Under the pieces are notes generated by a model. That model was not told the origin of the DNA and made no database searches. It saw nothing but the letters and a program-made list of their open reading frames with translations. The translations under genes and the position numbers were made by a program. DNA of 44,302 bases from Phycisphaerales bacterium (lineage in GTDB: Bacteria; Planctomycetota; Phycisphaerae; Phycisphaerales; SM1A02), in assembly GCA_028823105.1 (NCBI GenBank), contig JAPKCC010000013.1, positions 1 to 44,302 of the forward strand, read 5' to 3'. Below, in pieces: positions 23,635 through 32,260 of this stretch. Numbering within the stretch: the first letter of the stretch is position 1; each line of letters opens with the position of its first letter.

Positions 23635-24435
23635 ATGATCACCGCACTCCTTGCCGTCGCTGGGCCCCTCCTCTTCGCTGGCCCGACTCCGCCCTGTTGC
23701 AATGACGCGGCGACCGCCTCCTCGGCCACCGTCGCCGGGATGCCGGCGCCACCCCCCACGCCGACCGCCGACTACGACACAGTCAAGATGCGAGGCTGGA
23801 CGATCCGAGTGAACCCCGCGATCGCCGCCAAGGATCCCGCCCTGCTCGCCGCGACCCTCGAAGAACTTGATCACCAGCTCTACGCGATGACCCGGGTGAT
23901 TCCGAAGCCCGCCCTCGCCCGACTCAAGGACATCGAGATCTGGGTCGAGCTCGACATGCACAAGACGGCGTGCATGTGCTACCACGTTTCCAAAGACTGG
24001 CTGATTCCCAACGGCTACAACCCCGACAAGGAAGGCACGGTCGAGATCGGCAACGCCCAAGCATTCCTCGACTGGACAAAGGGTCAGCCGTGGATGGTGC
24101 TGCACGAACTCGCCCACGGGTATCACGACCAGGTCCTCGGATATCAGTACCAACCGTTGATCGATGCCTGGCGTCGTATGGACGATGCCGGGGTCTACGA
24201 GACGGTCGGCCACATCTCCGGCAACCCCCGCCGCCACTACGCCCTCACCAATCAGATGGAATGGTTCGCGGAGACCACCGAGGCGCTCTACGGCACCAAC
24301 GACTTCCATCCCTACGTCCGCAGCGAACTCCGCGAGATCGACCCCGAGGGCGCGGCGCTGGTGAGATCGGTCTGGGAATTGAATCCGGTCCCCGCGGGCC
24401 CGGCAGCGGGGTCCGCGACCAACGCCGACTCGTGA
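23635..24435 (+). CDS. Secreted HEXXH metallopeptidase-like protein
   Basis: A 266-residue exported protein: hydrophobic signal at residues 1-16, a low-complexity Ala/Pro/Thr linker to about 46, then a compact catalytic domain with VLHELAHGYHD (H157-H161) and FAETTEALYG supplying the probable third zinc ligand E213. This pattern is seen in uncharacterised planctomycete and verrucomicrobial peptidase-like proteins related to the anthrax lethal factor/Mlc titration factor fold. Two adjacent cysteines (C21, C22) and a C-x-C (C113, C115) could form disulfides. Function is inferred from motifs only. Confidence 0.78.
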   Translation: MITALLAVAGPLLFAGPTPPCCNDAATASSATVAGMPAPPPTPTADYDTVKMRGWTIRVNPAIAAKDPALLAATLEELDHQLYAMTRVIPKPALARLKDIEIWVELDMHKTACMCYHVSKDWLIPNGYNPDKEGTVEIGNAQAFLDWTKGQPWMVLHELAHGYHDQVLGYQYQPLIDAWRRMDDAGVYETVGHISGNPRRHYALTNQMEWFAETTEALYGTNDFHPYVRSELREIDPEGAALVRSVWELNPVPAGPAAGSATNADS

Positions 24436-24622
24436 ACGTCTTGTAACCTCGTCTTGAGGGATGCCGATTGAATTTCTCGCCATCGCAATGGCCGCGTGGA
24501 CGGGTTTTCAAATCGACCGACATTCCGCATTGAATCGATTACCGCTGGTGCTAAGGTGGATCGGCTCCGATCACGCCTCCGACCCATTTTTGTCACCTTC
24601 TCGTCATCATGGAAATGTACGT

Positions 24623-26257
24623 ATGCCTCGCTCGTCAACACGCTCCCTAAAGTTCTTCCACGGCCCTGCGGTCCTGATGCTGGCCTCCGCGATGAGCGGT
24701 GCCGCGTTCGCGCAGTGGAGCGACGACGCGGCGGTCAATCTCCCGATCGGCGCCGAGGCGGGATCGCAGAACCAAGCGTTGATCGCCCGGCTACCCGACG
24801 GCACCAGCTACGTCTCCTGGCTCACCAATCCGGGTGGTGGTTACGACGTCGCCCTCCAACGAATGACGCCCGCTGGCACACCAGAGTGGCTGACCGGCGG
24901 CATCACTGTGGCGGATCGCTCCTTCTCCTCGACCCAGTCTTATGGCCTTTCTGTTGATACCAGCGGCGCCGCATTGCTGGCGTATCGGGGCGACTCACTA
25001 CCGGGGACTCAGATCGTCGCCAACCGGGTGCTCGCCGACGGCTCCCTTCCTTGGGGCGACGGCGTCGTGCTCAATGGCGGAAGTTCACAGGACGTGGCAT
25101 CGCCGACCATCGCCGCGACCAGCGACGGCAACAGCGTCGCGGCCTGGACGCGATTTCCCAACAGCGGCCCGTCCGTGATCGAACTTCGAAAACTCTCCCC
25201 CGACGGCGACATTGTCTGGTCGCACACCATGGTGCGATCGACGGGTATCGCCGCAAGCTCACTGGTCGCGTCGGATGCTCCCGGGGCAAGTGGACAGTGC
25301 GTCCTCATGACCGTCGGCTTCGGCGGATTTACCTCGCCCCGCCCGTTGAAGGCGCAGAAGTTCAACACCGACGGCGCCGAAATGTGGGGTGCGAATGACG
25401 TTGGGATCTTCACCAGCGGATCCGTGCAGATCGGCAACTTCCCCAAACTGGTCACCGATCACACTGGCGGCGCACTCGCCACCTGGTACAGCTCGGTTCC
25501 GAGCCTCCGCTGCTTCGTGCAGCAGGTCCGCGCCGATGGTTCGCTTCGCTTTACCACCTCGCAATACGGGGTGACCGGAATCGGCGAGACCCAGGTGAAT
25601 CCAGTCGCCTGTATCGACCCGGCCTCTGATGACATCACCTGCTACTGGGTCACCCAGAATTCTTCCCAAAGCCAGTTCTCCTTGAAGGGACAACGGTTCA
25701 CCGGCACCTCACGAGCGTGGGGAAACTCAGGAATCACCTTCCTTCCCCTCGGCTCGACCTCCCTGCAACCCGCGGGATGTCATCCGCGGGCCGACGGCGG
25801 CACCACCGCCATCTGGAACAGCGGCAGCATCCCCCAGCCCGTGATGATTACCGCTGCGAGCTTCAATACTCTCGGCCATCCGATCTGGAAGGGCGGCGCC
25901 GGCGGCGTAAACGGTGGCATCGCCATCTCCACGCCGAACTCCAACAAGAGCCGCACCGCGACCGCAACCAGCCCGAGCGGGGAGATCGTCATTGCCTGGA
26001 GCGATGACCGAATGATCTTCGGCGGAAGCGGCAACCCGCGAATCTACGGACAAAACCTGCTGCCCGACGGCATGCTCGGCGACGCGGCGTTGGTCGGCGA
26101 CCTCAATCACGATGGCATCGTCAACGCCGAAGACCTCGGCCTCCTGATCGCCGCGTGGGGGATTTGCCCTCGAGGCGTGCCTTGCGACGCAGACCTCAAC
26201 CTCGACGGACGGGTCGATGCCGCGGATCTGGGCTTCCTGTTCGCCAACTGGACCTGA
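24623..26257 (+). CDS. Secreted repeat protein with C-terminal dockerin-like calcium repeats
   Basis: A 544-residue exported protein. A signal peptide ends at about AAFAQ (residue 32). Residues 33-480 consist of loosely repeated beta units with Gly/Asp/Thr-rich turns and phrases such as GGALATWYS and GEIVIAWSDDR, probably a beta-propeller. Residues 490-544 carry two calcium-binding loops, DLNHDGIVNAEDLG and DLNLDGRVDAADLG, the dockerin type I pattern typical of planctomycete secreted proteins. The dockerin may serve cell-surface attachment. The start at 24623 is the ATG that gives the signal peptide. The 187-base leader has no other gene. Confidence 0.85.
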   Translation: MPRSSTRSLKFFHGPAVLMLASAMSGAAFAQWSDDAAVNLPIGAEAGSQNQALIARLPDGTSYVSWLTNPGGGYDVALQRMTPAGTPEWLTGGITVADRSFSSTQSYGLSVDTSGAALLAYRGDSLPGTQIVANRVLADGSLPWGDGVVLNGGSSQDVASPTIAATSDGNSVAAWTRFPNSGPSVIELRKLSPDGDIVWSHTMVRSTGIAASSLVASDAPGASGQCVLMTVGFGGFTSPRPLKAQKFNTDGAEMWGANDVGIFTSGSVQIGNFPKLVTDHTGGALATWYSSVPSLRCFVQQVRADGSLRFTTSQYGVTGIGETQVNPVACIDPASDDITCYWVTQNSSQSQFSLKGQRFTGTSRAWGNSGITFLPLGSTSLQPAGCHPRADGGTTAIWNSGSIPQPVMITAASFNTLGHPIWKGGAGGVNGGIAISTPNSNKSRTATATSPSGEIVIAWSDDRMIFGGSGNPRIYGQNLLPDGMLGDAALVGDLNHDGIVNAEDLGLLIAAWGICPRGVPCDADLNLDGRVDAADLGFLFANWT

Positions 26258-26340
26258 GCGAGACACGCGGAACCATCGACGGCTCCAGAGGTAGACTCGG
26301 TGACCCACCACGCCACCGAACGCCCACACGGAGCCCGACC

Positions 26341-27384
26341 ATGCACCGCCCAACTCGACGACACTCGATCTTCGCCACCGTATGCACGGTATGCGCCATC
26401 GCATTCCTCGCCATGCCACTGACGCCCGCCGTCGCCTCTGCGGGACAGGATGCGCCGGCCAAACCGACGACGAAGAAGCCTGGGCTCTACCCGCAGGCCG
26501 ACGATGCCCAGGAGCGAATCGACGCGGCGCTCGCTCGCGCCAAGGCGGACAACACCAGAGTCATGATTCAGTGGGGTGACGATTGGTGCGGTTGGTGCAT
26601 CAAACTTCATGACCTCTGCGGATCGAACCGAGACCTCTCACGCAAGCTCCTCTACGAATACGAAGTGGTCTTGGTACCCGTCGGCCGCTTCGACCGAAAT
26701 CTCGATATCGCCGAGGCGTATCAAGCGGACTTCAAGGGCAACGGTGTCCCATTCCTCACCGTGCTGGCCGCGGATGGAAGTGTCATCACCAATCAAGAGA
26801 CCGGCTCGCTCGAAGCGGGCGGCGCCCATGATCCGGCGAAGGTCATGGCATTTCTAGAGACCAATCAGGCACCGGCGAGAGACGCCGCGACCAGCCTCAA
26901 GAACGCGCTTGCGGAATCGAAGAAATCCGGCCATCCCGTGATGTTGCACTTCGGCGCCCCATGGTGCGGTTGGTGCCATCGCCTCGAGGGGTGGATGAAC
27001 TCCGAGCCCGCGAAGTCGATCCTTGGCCGCCACCTGGTCGACTGCAAGATCGACACCGATCGAGACACCGGCGGCAAGGCGATCTTTGAGGCCTACACCC
27101 GCGGGAAGTCCACCGGCATCCCCTGGTTCGTGTTCCTCGCCGCCGATGGCAACACCCTTTCCACCAGCGACGGCCCTGACGGCAACGTGGGATTCCCCTC
27201 GACCGATGGCGAGATCGCCGCGTTTGGTGCGGCCTTGAAGAAGGCGGATCCGACTTTCACCGATGCAGAGCTCCAAACCCTCGCCGAATCACTCGTCGCG
27301 AACCGGAAGGCTCGCGAAGCTCAAGCAAAGGCCGCTCGCGAGGCACGGGCGGCGACGGAAGCCGCGAAGCAGGGCGGCGCGTGA
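26341..27384 (+). CDS. Secreted protein with two thioredoxin-fold domains
   Basis: A 347-residue exported protein. Signal peptide to about residue 34. Two thioredoxin-like domains follow: the first with CGWC at C83-C86 (WGDDWCGWCIKLH) and the second with CGWC at C209-C212 (FGAPWCGWCHRLE), each with a downstream cis-proline segment (GVPFL and GIPWF). The C-terminal 40 residues are an Ala/Arg/Lys-rich helix. It probably acts as a periplasmic thiol-disulfide reductase or isomerase. The ATG at 26341 gives the signal peptide. Its stop overlaps the GTG start of the SASA gene, so the two are probably an operon. Confidence 0.88.
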   Translation: MHRPTRRHSIFATVCTVCAIAFLAMPLTPAVASAGQDAPAKPTTKKPGLYPQADDAQERIDAALARAKADNTRVMIQWGDDWCGWCIKLHDLCGSNRDLSRKLLYEYEVVLVPVGRFDRNLDIAEAYQADFKGNGVPFLTVLAADGSVITNQETGSLEAGGAHDPAKVMAFLETNQAPARDAATSLKNALAESKKSGHPVMLHFGAPWCGWCHRLEGWMNSEPAKSILGRHLVDCKIDTDRDTGGKAIFEAYTRGKSTGIPWFVFLAADGNTLSTSDGPDGNVGFPSTDGEIAAFGAALKKADPTFTDAELQTLAESLVANRKAREAQAKAAREARAATEAAKQGGA

Positions 27385-28352
27385 CCCTACTACCGACCTT
27401 GGCGGCGGTCGGGATCGCGATCGCGACGACCGCCGCGCCCTCGCCTCCCGGAGAGTCCGGCACGTTCAAGGTTTTTCTTCTCGCCGGCCAGAGCAACATG
27501 GAAGGCCAGGCGGTCGTCGACCTCGACCATGTCGAACATTACAACGGTGGTCGCGGCACCCTCGCCCGACTCGGCCAGGACCCAAGGACCAGCTCGAAAC
27601 TCGCTCACCTTCGGAATGAAGACGGAAGCTGGGCCTCACGCGACGACGTGTTCTGCTGGTACAAGCCGGCGAATGGGGATCTCAAGGCCGGCCCGCTCTC
27701 GATCGGGTTCGCGGTCTATCCAGGGCAACATCACTTCGGTCCGGAACTGCAGATCGGACACATCCTCGGGGATGCGTTCGTCGAACCTGTGCTTCTCATC
27801 AAGACCGCGTGGGGTGGCAAGAGCCTGCACGTCGATTTTCGTCCGCCATCCGCCGGTGGAGCCGTCGGTCCCTTCTATAGAAGGATGCTGGAGGAATACG
27901 CGGAAGGACTTCGGGATGCGCGACGGCGATTCTCGTCGCTCGAGGGACTCGAACCGGATCTCGAGGGCGTCATTTGGTTTCAGGGGTGGAACGACATGTT
28001 CGTCGACGGCGGAATCGACGCGTATCCACCGAATCTCGTCCACCTCACCGCCGACCTTCGACGGCACTTCGGCAATCCTGGCCTGGCCATCGTGGTCGGG
28101 GAGACTGGAAACGCGGGCGACGATCGGTTTCGAACGCAGCAGCGAACCGGCACGGAACTGATTCCGCCGCCATCCGCCTTCGTTCCGACCCGGTCGTTTC
28201 TTCGAAAGCCTGAGGACTCACCAAACCAGGGACACGGTCACCACTGGTTCGGAAACGCCGAGAGCTACTTCCTCATCGGCGATGCACTCGGCCACGCGAT
28301 GCTTCGACTGGTGGAGCCGATGTTGAAGCCAAAGGTCGAGCCGAGCCCCTGA
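27381..28352 (+). CDS. SASA-type carbohydrate esterase
   Basis: A 323-residue secreted SGNH-fold esterase of the SASA (sialate O-acetylesterase, DUF303) family. The nucleophile block is FLLAGQSNMEG with S38; GVIWFQGWND carries the second conserved block, and a late GHGHHWFG segment supplies the histidine. An N-terminal hydrophobic segment (residues 4-19) acts as signal peptide. It would remove acetyl groups from extracellular polysaccharides. The GTG start at 27381 forms GTGA with the stop of the thioredoxin-fold gene. It converges on the JmjC gene with 27 bases between. Confidence 0.85.
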   Translation: MTLLPTLAAVGIAIATTAAPSPPGESGTFKVFLLAGQSNMEGQAVVDLDHVEHYNGGRGTLARLGQDPRTSSKLAHLRNEDGSWASRDDVFCWYKPANGDLKAGPLSIGFAVYPGQHHFGPELQIGHILGDAFVEPVLLIKTAWGGKSLHVDFRPPSAGGAVGPFYRRMLEEYAEGLRDARRRFSSLEGLEPDLEGVIWFQGWNDMFVDGGIDAYPPNLVHLTADLRRHFGNPGLAIVVGETGNAGDDRFRTQQRTGTELIPPPSAFVPTRSFLRKPEDSPNQGHGHHWFGNAESYFLIGDALGHAMLRLVEPMLKPKVEPSP

Positions 28353-28379
28353 TCTCGAACGAACGATGCCGGAGTCCCT

Positions 28380-29681
28380 TCAGGAACCGACGGTCGGCAT
28401 GAGCCACGACAAGTCGCCGCCCATCGCCGGTGCCGGGATCGACGCTCGAATCTCCGGCGCGGGCTTATTCGAGATTCGCATCAGTCCGTTTCGAACCAGA
28501 TTCCGGCAGAGGGTCAACTTCGCGTCATTGGCCATCAGATCCGGGGCATCGGCGATCCGGAAGATGGCGTGCTCCTCGAGGAAGCCCATCACCGGGTCGA
28601 GCTTGAGCGGGAGCGACATCGATCCGCCGCAGCGAATCCGATAGTCCATCGGTGTCCGCCGGACGCTCCACGGGCACCCCTCTGGTCGTTCGATGACGGT
28701 TTCGAGACTCATCGATTCCACACCGATCGCCGATTCGAACGAGCCGGTGGTGCCGGCTGCTCGCGCATAGGATTCCGAACTGATTGCCACGAGCCGATCG
28801 ACGTCGATCGGCGTCTCAAGGCCATCGGCAATGGCCGCCAGTTCCCGGAACATCTCGGCGGCCGAATTCTCCTTCTCCTCGCCCTTCATGATCGCGGTTG
28901 AGACCCGTCGACGAAGCCCCTCATCCTCGAAGGCAAGTAAGTCGACCAGCCTTGACAGAAACTCGTGCCGTCGAAGTGGATAGAGCCCGATCGTGAGATG
29001 AATCGAGTGCTCGGTCGTCGATGCCGCCGAATGCGGCACACCTCGCGGCAGATAGAGCAGATCGCCCGGATGCAGCGTCACCTCTCGAACCGGATCACCG
29101 TATTCCGGCTTTGAACTCTGGAGCATGGAAAACATCTCTGCCGCAAGCGGCGTGCTCTCGAGGGGCAGCGCCTGGTCCACCTCGTGGAGCCGCCAGGTCT
29201 TCGAACCGTCGGTTTGAAGAACCAGCACATCGTGACCATCGACGTGGGTGTCGAAGCCCTGTGATTGTGGCGGCGTGCAATAGACGTTGCACTTGACGTC
29301 GCACGCCAGCGTTTCCTTGAGGTCATCGATGATTCGTTCCACCGGCGGCCAGTACGCTTCCGCACCGTTGAAGATGATCGTCTTCCCCATCGCGAAGGAG
29401 GACGTGAGATGGCCCTCGCCGTTGTCCTCTGAGGCCCCCACCATCGCGTTCAGTTGCACCGTCTCCTCGGGATCTTCGCCTTTAGGAACCACTCGGACGT
29501 TCCCTCCGACCTGAGGTTTCATGTACCGGACGCAGTGGCCCATCGACTCGAGATCGAAGATGCCCTTGACGAGCTCTGGCGCCTTGCGCTCCAGATGCAG
29601 AATGTCCCGCTCCAAGTAATCTGAAAGAAATTCGGTCAATCCGATCGGGGCAAAGACCTTTGCGGCGGTTTGAATGGTCAT
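28380..29681 (-). CDS. JmjC/cupin_4-type 2-oxoglutarate oxygenase
   Basis: A 433-residue cytosolic JmjC-domain protein related to YcfD/RoxA, MINA53 and NO66 hydroxylases. The iron triad is H146-x-D148 and H217 (THVDGHDVLVLQ and YLPRGVPHSAA), and K161 in the TDGSKTW strand is a candidate 2-oxoglutarate ligand. The C-terminal 150 residues form the winged-helix-like part common to the family. Characterised relatives hydroxylate Arg or His in ribosomal proteins, but others act on peptides. It is divergent, with 115 bases between, from a sulfotransferase-like gene and the NHLM export operon, so tailoring of an exported peptide is a plausible but unproven role. Confidence 0.87.
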   Translation of the reverse strand: MTIQTAAKVFAPIGLTEFLSDYLERDILHLERKAPELVKGIFDLESMGHCVRYMKPQVGGNVRVVPKGEDPEETVQLNAMVGASEDNGEGHLTSSFAMGKTIIFNGAEAYWPPVERIIDDLKETLACDVKCNVYCTPPQSQGFDTHVDGHDVLVLQTDGSKTWRLHEVDQALPLESTPLAAEMFSMLQSSKPEYGDPVREVTLHPGDLLYLPRGVPHSAASTTEHSIHLTIGLYPLRRHEFLSRLVDLLAFEDEGLRRRVSTAIMKGEEKENSAAEMFRELAAIADGLETPIDVDRLVAISSESYARAAGTTGSFESAIGVESMSLETVIERPEGCPWSVRRTPMDYRIRCGGSMSLPLKLDPVMGFLEEHAIFRIADAPDLMANDAKLTLCRNLVRNGLMRISNKPAPEIRASIPAPAMGGDLSWLMPTVGS

Positions 29682-29796
29682 TGGATATCCGTCAGTCTCA
29701 AGTTAAGGGGAAAAGAATATCGTCGTGGATCTTCTCACTTAGACAATAGCAACAGCCGCCTCGAAGGCCACCATTGATTGTTAGGCTTTCGAACTC
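29682..29796. promoter_or_regulatory. Divergent promoter region, JmjC and sulfotransferase/export genes
   Basis: The 115-base spacer is more AT-rich than its surroundings and must contain the promoters of two divergent genes. On the minus strand a TTGTCT box (29741-29746) lies upstream of a GATATT-like box, but the spacing of about 19 is not ideal. Confidence 0.35.
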
Positions 29797-30756
29797 ATGA
29801 CGATGAATCCCGACAGAAAACTGGATGATCATCACGGGCTTGCCGAGATCGGCGTGCAGGACGGTTTCACACCAATCACGATCCTGCCGTCGAATGCGGC
29901 GCAAGGAACTCCTTTGCGGGTGATCTGGGCGGAGATCGGCCACGGCCCTTTTCATGCCCCATTCTTCGGCGAAGATCTCACGGTCCGACTGGCGGACGCA
30001 CGGTGGTTCGTCTCCACGGACGCCCCTCTTCTTGCCTACGCCATCCGGTCGCCCGGGGTGCCCTTGCGCGGCGCGATACTCCACATGTCCCGCTGTGGGA
30101 GCACGCTCGCTCGAAATCTTCTCGGAGCAACCGATCGATCACTGGTGATGTCAGAGGCCAGCCTCGTGAATTCTGCCCTCGCGGAATTCACCACCCGTTC
30201 ACTCCAGCCCGCGATGTCAGGATTCCTTCGCCCGGATGGCGACCGGCTCCAACGTGGTTACTTGAAGTGCACGAGTTGGAACGTCCTGGCCGCCGATCGA
30301 CTTCTCGATTCCTTCCCGGGATTGCCCCTGATATTCATCGAGCGAAACCCACTGGAAGTCCTCGTATCACTCAGTCGTACTCCGGGCTGGGGCGAAGGAT
30401 TTCCGAAGGAATTGAATTCACCCGAGCTTGGTGAGTCTGATAACGCTATCGAACGGGTCGCCATCAGACTCCGCGACTTTCTCGTGGCGGCTCGCCGACT
30501 CGAACGACAAGGCCTCTGCCGGATCGTCAAATACCCCGACATCACCTCGCGATTCATCGACGGGGACCTGCCCGAGTACTTCGGCTACGACGTGGACGCG
30601 ACGACTCGCACGAGAATGCTCGGCGTCGCCGAATTCAACAGCAAGAACCTCGGAAATCGATTCCGATCCGACTCCGCGGAAAAGCAGAAAGTCGCCAGGG
30701 AGAGCCCCGAGCTCAATCGGGCATACGAAAAACACTTACAAGGTCTTGAGGTCTGA
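29797..30756 (+). CDS. Sulfotransferase-like P-loop protein
   Basis: A 319-residue protein of the sulfotransferase superfamily. The phosphosulfate-binding loop is HMSRCGSTL at 96-104, followed by a helix and the VMSEASLVNS segment; the LIFIERNPLEVLVSL strand is the second cofactor site (R-N-P-x-E). The N-terminal 80 residues form a separate beta-rich domain of unknown role. Members with this CGST loop are often annotated sulfotransferase or, wrongly, aspartyl hydroxylase. It lies upstream of the NHLM export operon on the same strand, 129 bases before the adaptor gene, and divergent from a JmjC oxygenase; sulfation of an exported peptide or polysaccharide is conceivable. No experimental substrate is known. 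Confidence 0.8.
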   Translation: MTMNPDRKLDDHHGLAEIGVQDGFTPITILPSNAAQGTPLRVIWAEIGHGPFHAPFFGEDLTVRLADARWFVSTDAPLLAYAIRSPGVPLRGAILHMSRCGSTLARNLLGATDRSLVMSEASLVNSALAEFTTRSLQPAMSGFLRPDGDRLQRGYLKCTSWNVLAADRLLDSFPGLPLIFIERNPLEVLVSLSRTPGWGEGFPKELNSPELGESDNAIERVAIRLRDFLVAARRLERQGLCRIVKYPDITSRFIDGDLPEYFGYDVDATTRTRMLGVAEFNSKNLGNRFRSDSAEKQKVARESPELNRAYEKHLQGLEV

Positions 30757-30885
30757 ACAACGCTTCCAAACGGCGCTGCTGGCCTTTGCATTATCGGACG
30801 CTTTTCCCGTTTCGACGGTCCACGAGAACGGAGAATCACGGTATCCTCGATCTTGAACCTTCGTTCATTGAGAGGAAGACTCAGG

Positions 30886-32232
30886 ATGTCCCAGCGGAAG
30901 ATCCAAGCCATTACCAGATCGGAAGCCCAGGAGCATCTCTCTTCGGCGGAGCAGTTGGACCAGGCGATGGTGGTCGTGAAGGGACGCGCGTGGATCCTTC
31001 TTGCCGTCATCGTCGCGATTCTCGCAGCCGGGGTGTTCTGGGGATTCGTCGGGCGCATTCCCCGGGAGATCGACGGGGTCGGAATCACTGCAAAGGGCAG
31101 TCTCCCGATCAGCATCGACAATCCCGACATCACCGGCGCCGTCCTGAGCGTTTCCACCAAACGAGGGGATATCCTCGAAGCCGGCGCCACGATTGCGACG
31201 ATCGGAAGCCCCAAGGCGACCCAGGCCATCGTGCAGGCTCAAGCGAATGTTGATTCGCTCATCCAAGCGGACAAAGCCTCCACGGCCGCCGAAGAAACTG
31301 CGATGGCCAAACTCGCTGCTTCGACGAAACTCCAGACAGACACGGCGAACCGCAGCCTCGAAAGCAATAAGGTTCTGATAGCGCTCTACGAGAAACAAGT
31401 CGAAAACAGCAAGGCCCTCAGCGAGAAAAAGCTGATCCCCAAGAGCCAACTCATCACCGACCAATCCACCCTGTTCAGCACGCAGGAACAGGAATTAAGC
31501 CTCACCGCCCAGATCTCCCAGTTTCAGTCGACACTGCAACAAAGCCAGACCCAGATCGACTCGAGCCGCTCGAGCCGCCGATCCGCCATCGCGACGGCCG
31601 AAGCACAACTCGAAGCCACCCGGCAGGCGAAGGACGCGAACGAGAAGATCCTAGCGCCGATGCGTTGTGAAGTGCTCGCCATCCTCGTTCAACAGGGCCA
31701 ATTCGTCACACCAGGGGCGGCGCTTGGCACTGTCATCTTGATGCCTGAATCGACGGACGACGCGGCATCGAACGTCGACGTCATCGATCACGTCATCGGC
31801 TTTATTCCATTCGCCAAGGGCGTCCAGGTGAAGCCCGGAATGACGGCGGAGATCGCCCTTCCATTCGCAACCTCCACGCAGTACGGATTCATTAAGGGAG
31901 TCGTCCGGGATGTCGCCACGTATGCCGCCAGCGAAAGCTCCATCACGGCGATGCTGGGAAACGCGAGCCTGACGAAGATCGTGAAGGATACGACCGGCGG
32001 CGTCGCCCTCCAAGTCATCATCGATCTGACGCCCGACGAGCGCACCGCGAGTGGACTGGCGTGGACCTCACGTAAGGGATTCCCGTCGAGGCTGCCCCGC
32101 ATGTCGGAGTGCGATATCAAAATTTTCACCCTCGAGGACAAGCCGATCGACCTCGTTCTTCCTTGGTTCAAGCAGATCCTCGGAATCGACGTGGATACCG
32201 GCCCTGCCGGCGTGGCCGCTTCCAGCGGCTGA
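30886..32232 (+). CDS. NHLM/NHLP-type HlyD-like secretion adaptor
   Basis: A 448-residue periplasmic adaptor. The cytosolic N-terminus carries LSSAEQLDQ, the pattern seen in NHLM bacteriocin-system HlyD proteins; one membrane helix follows (about residues 38-60), then a lipoyl-like half (GAVLSVSTKRGDILEAGATI), a long coiled coil of about 120 residues, and the second lipoyl half (CEVLAILVQQGQFVTPGAALG). A GAGGAAG ribosome binding site about 9 bases before the ATG at 30886 decides the start. It would link the inner-membrane ABC transporters to the TolC-like channel. It opens the export operon, with a 28-base gap to the peptidase transporter. Confidence 0.9.
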   Translation: MSQRKIQAITRSEAQEHLSSAEQLDQAMVVVKGRAWILLAVIVAILAAGVFWGFVGRIPREIDGVGITAKGSLPISIDNPDITGAVLSVSTKRGDILEAGATIATIGSPKATQAIVQAQANVDSLIQADKASTAAEETAMAKLAASTKLQTDTANRSLESNKVLIALYEKQVENSKALSEKKLIPKSQLITDQSTLFSTQEQELSLTAQISQFQSTLQQSQTQIDSSRSSRRSAIATAEAQLEATRQAKDANEKILAPMRCEVLAILVQQGQFVTPGAALGTVILMPESTDDAASNVDVIDHVIGFIPFAKGVQVKPGMTAEIALPFATSTQYGFIKGVVRDVATYAASESSITAMLGNASLTKIVKDTTGGVALQVIIDLTPDERTASGLAWTSRKGFPSRLPRMSECDIKIFTLEDKPIDLVLPWFKQILGIDVDTGPAGVAASSG

Positions 32233-32260
32233 TCCGAACCTCGCGCAATAAGCAATTCGA

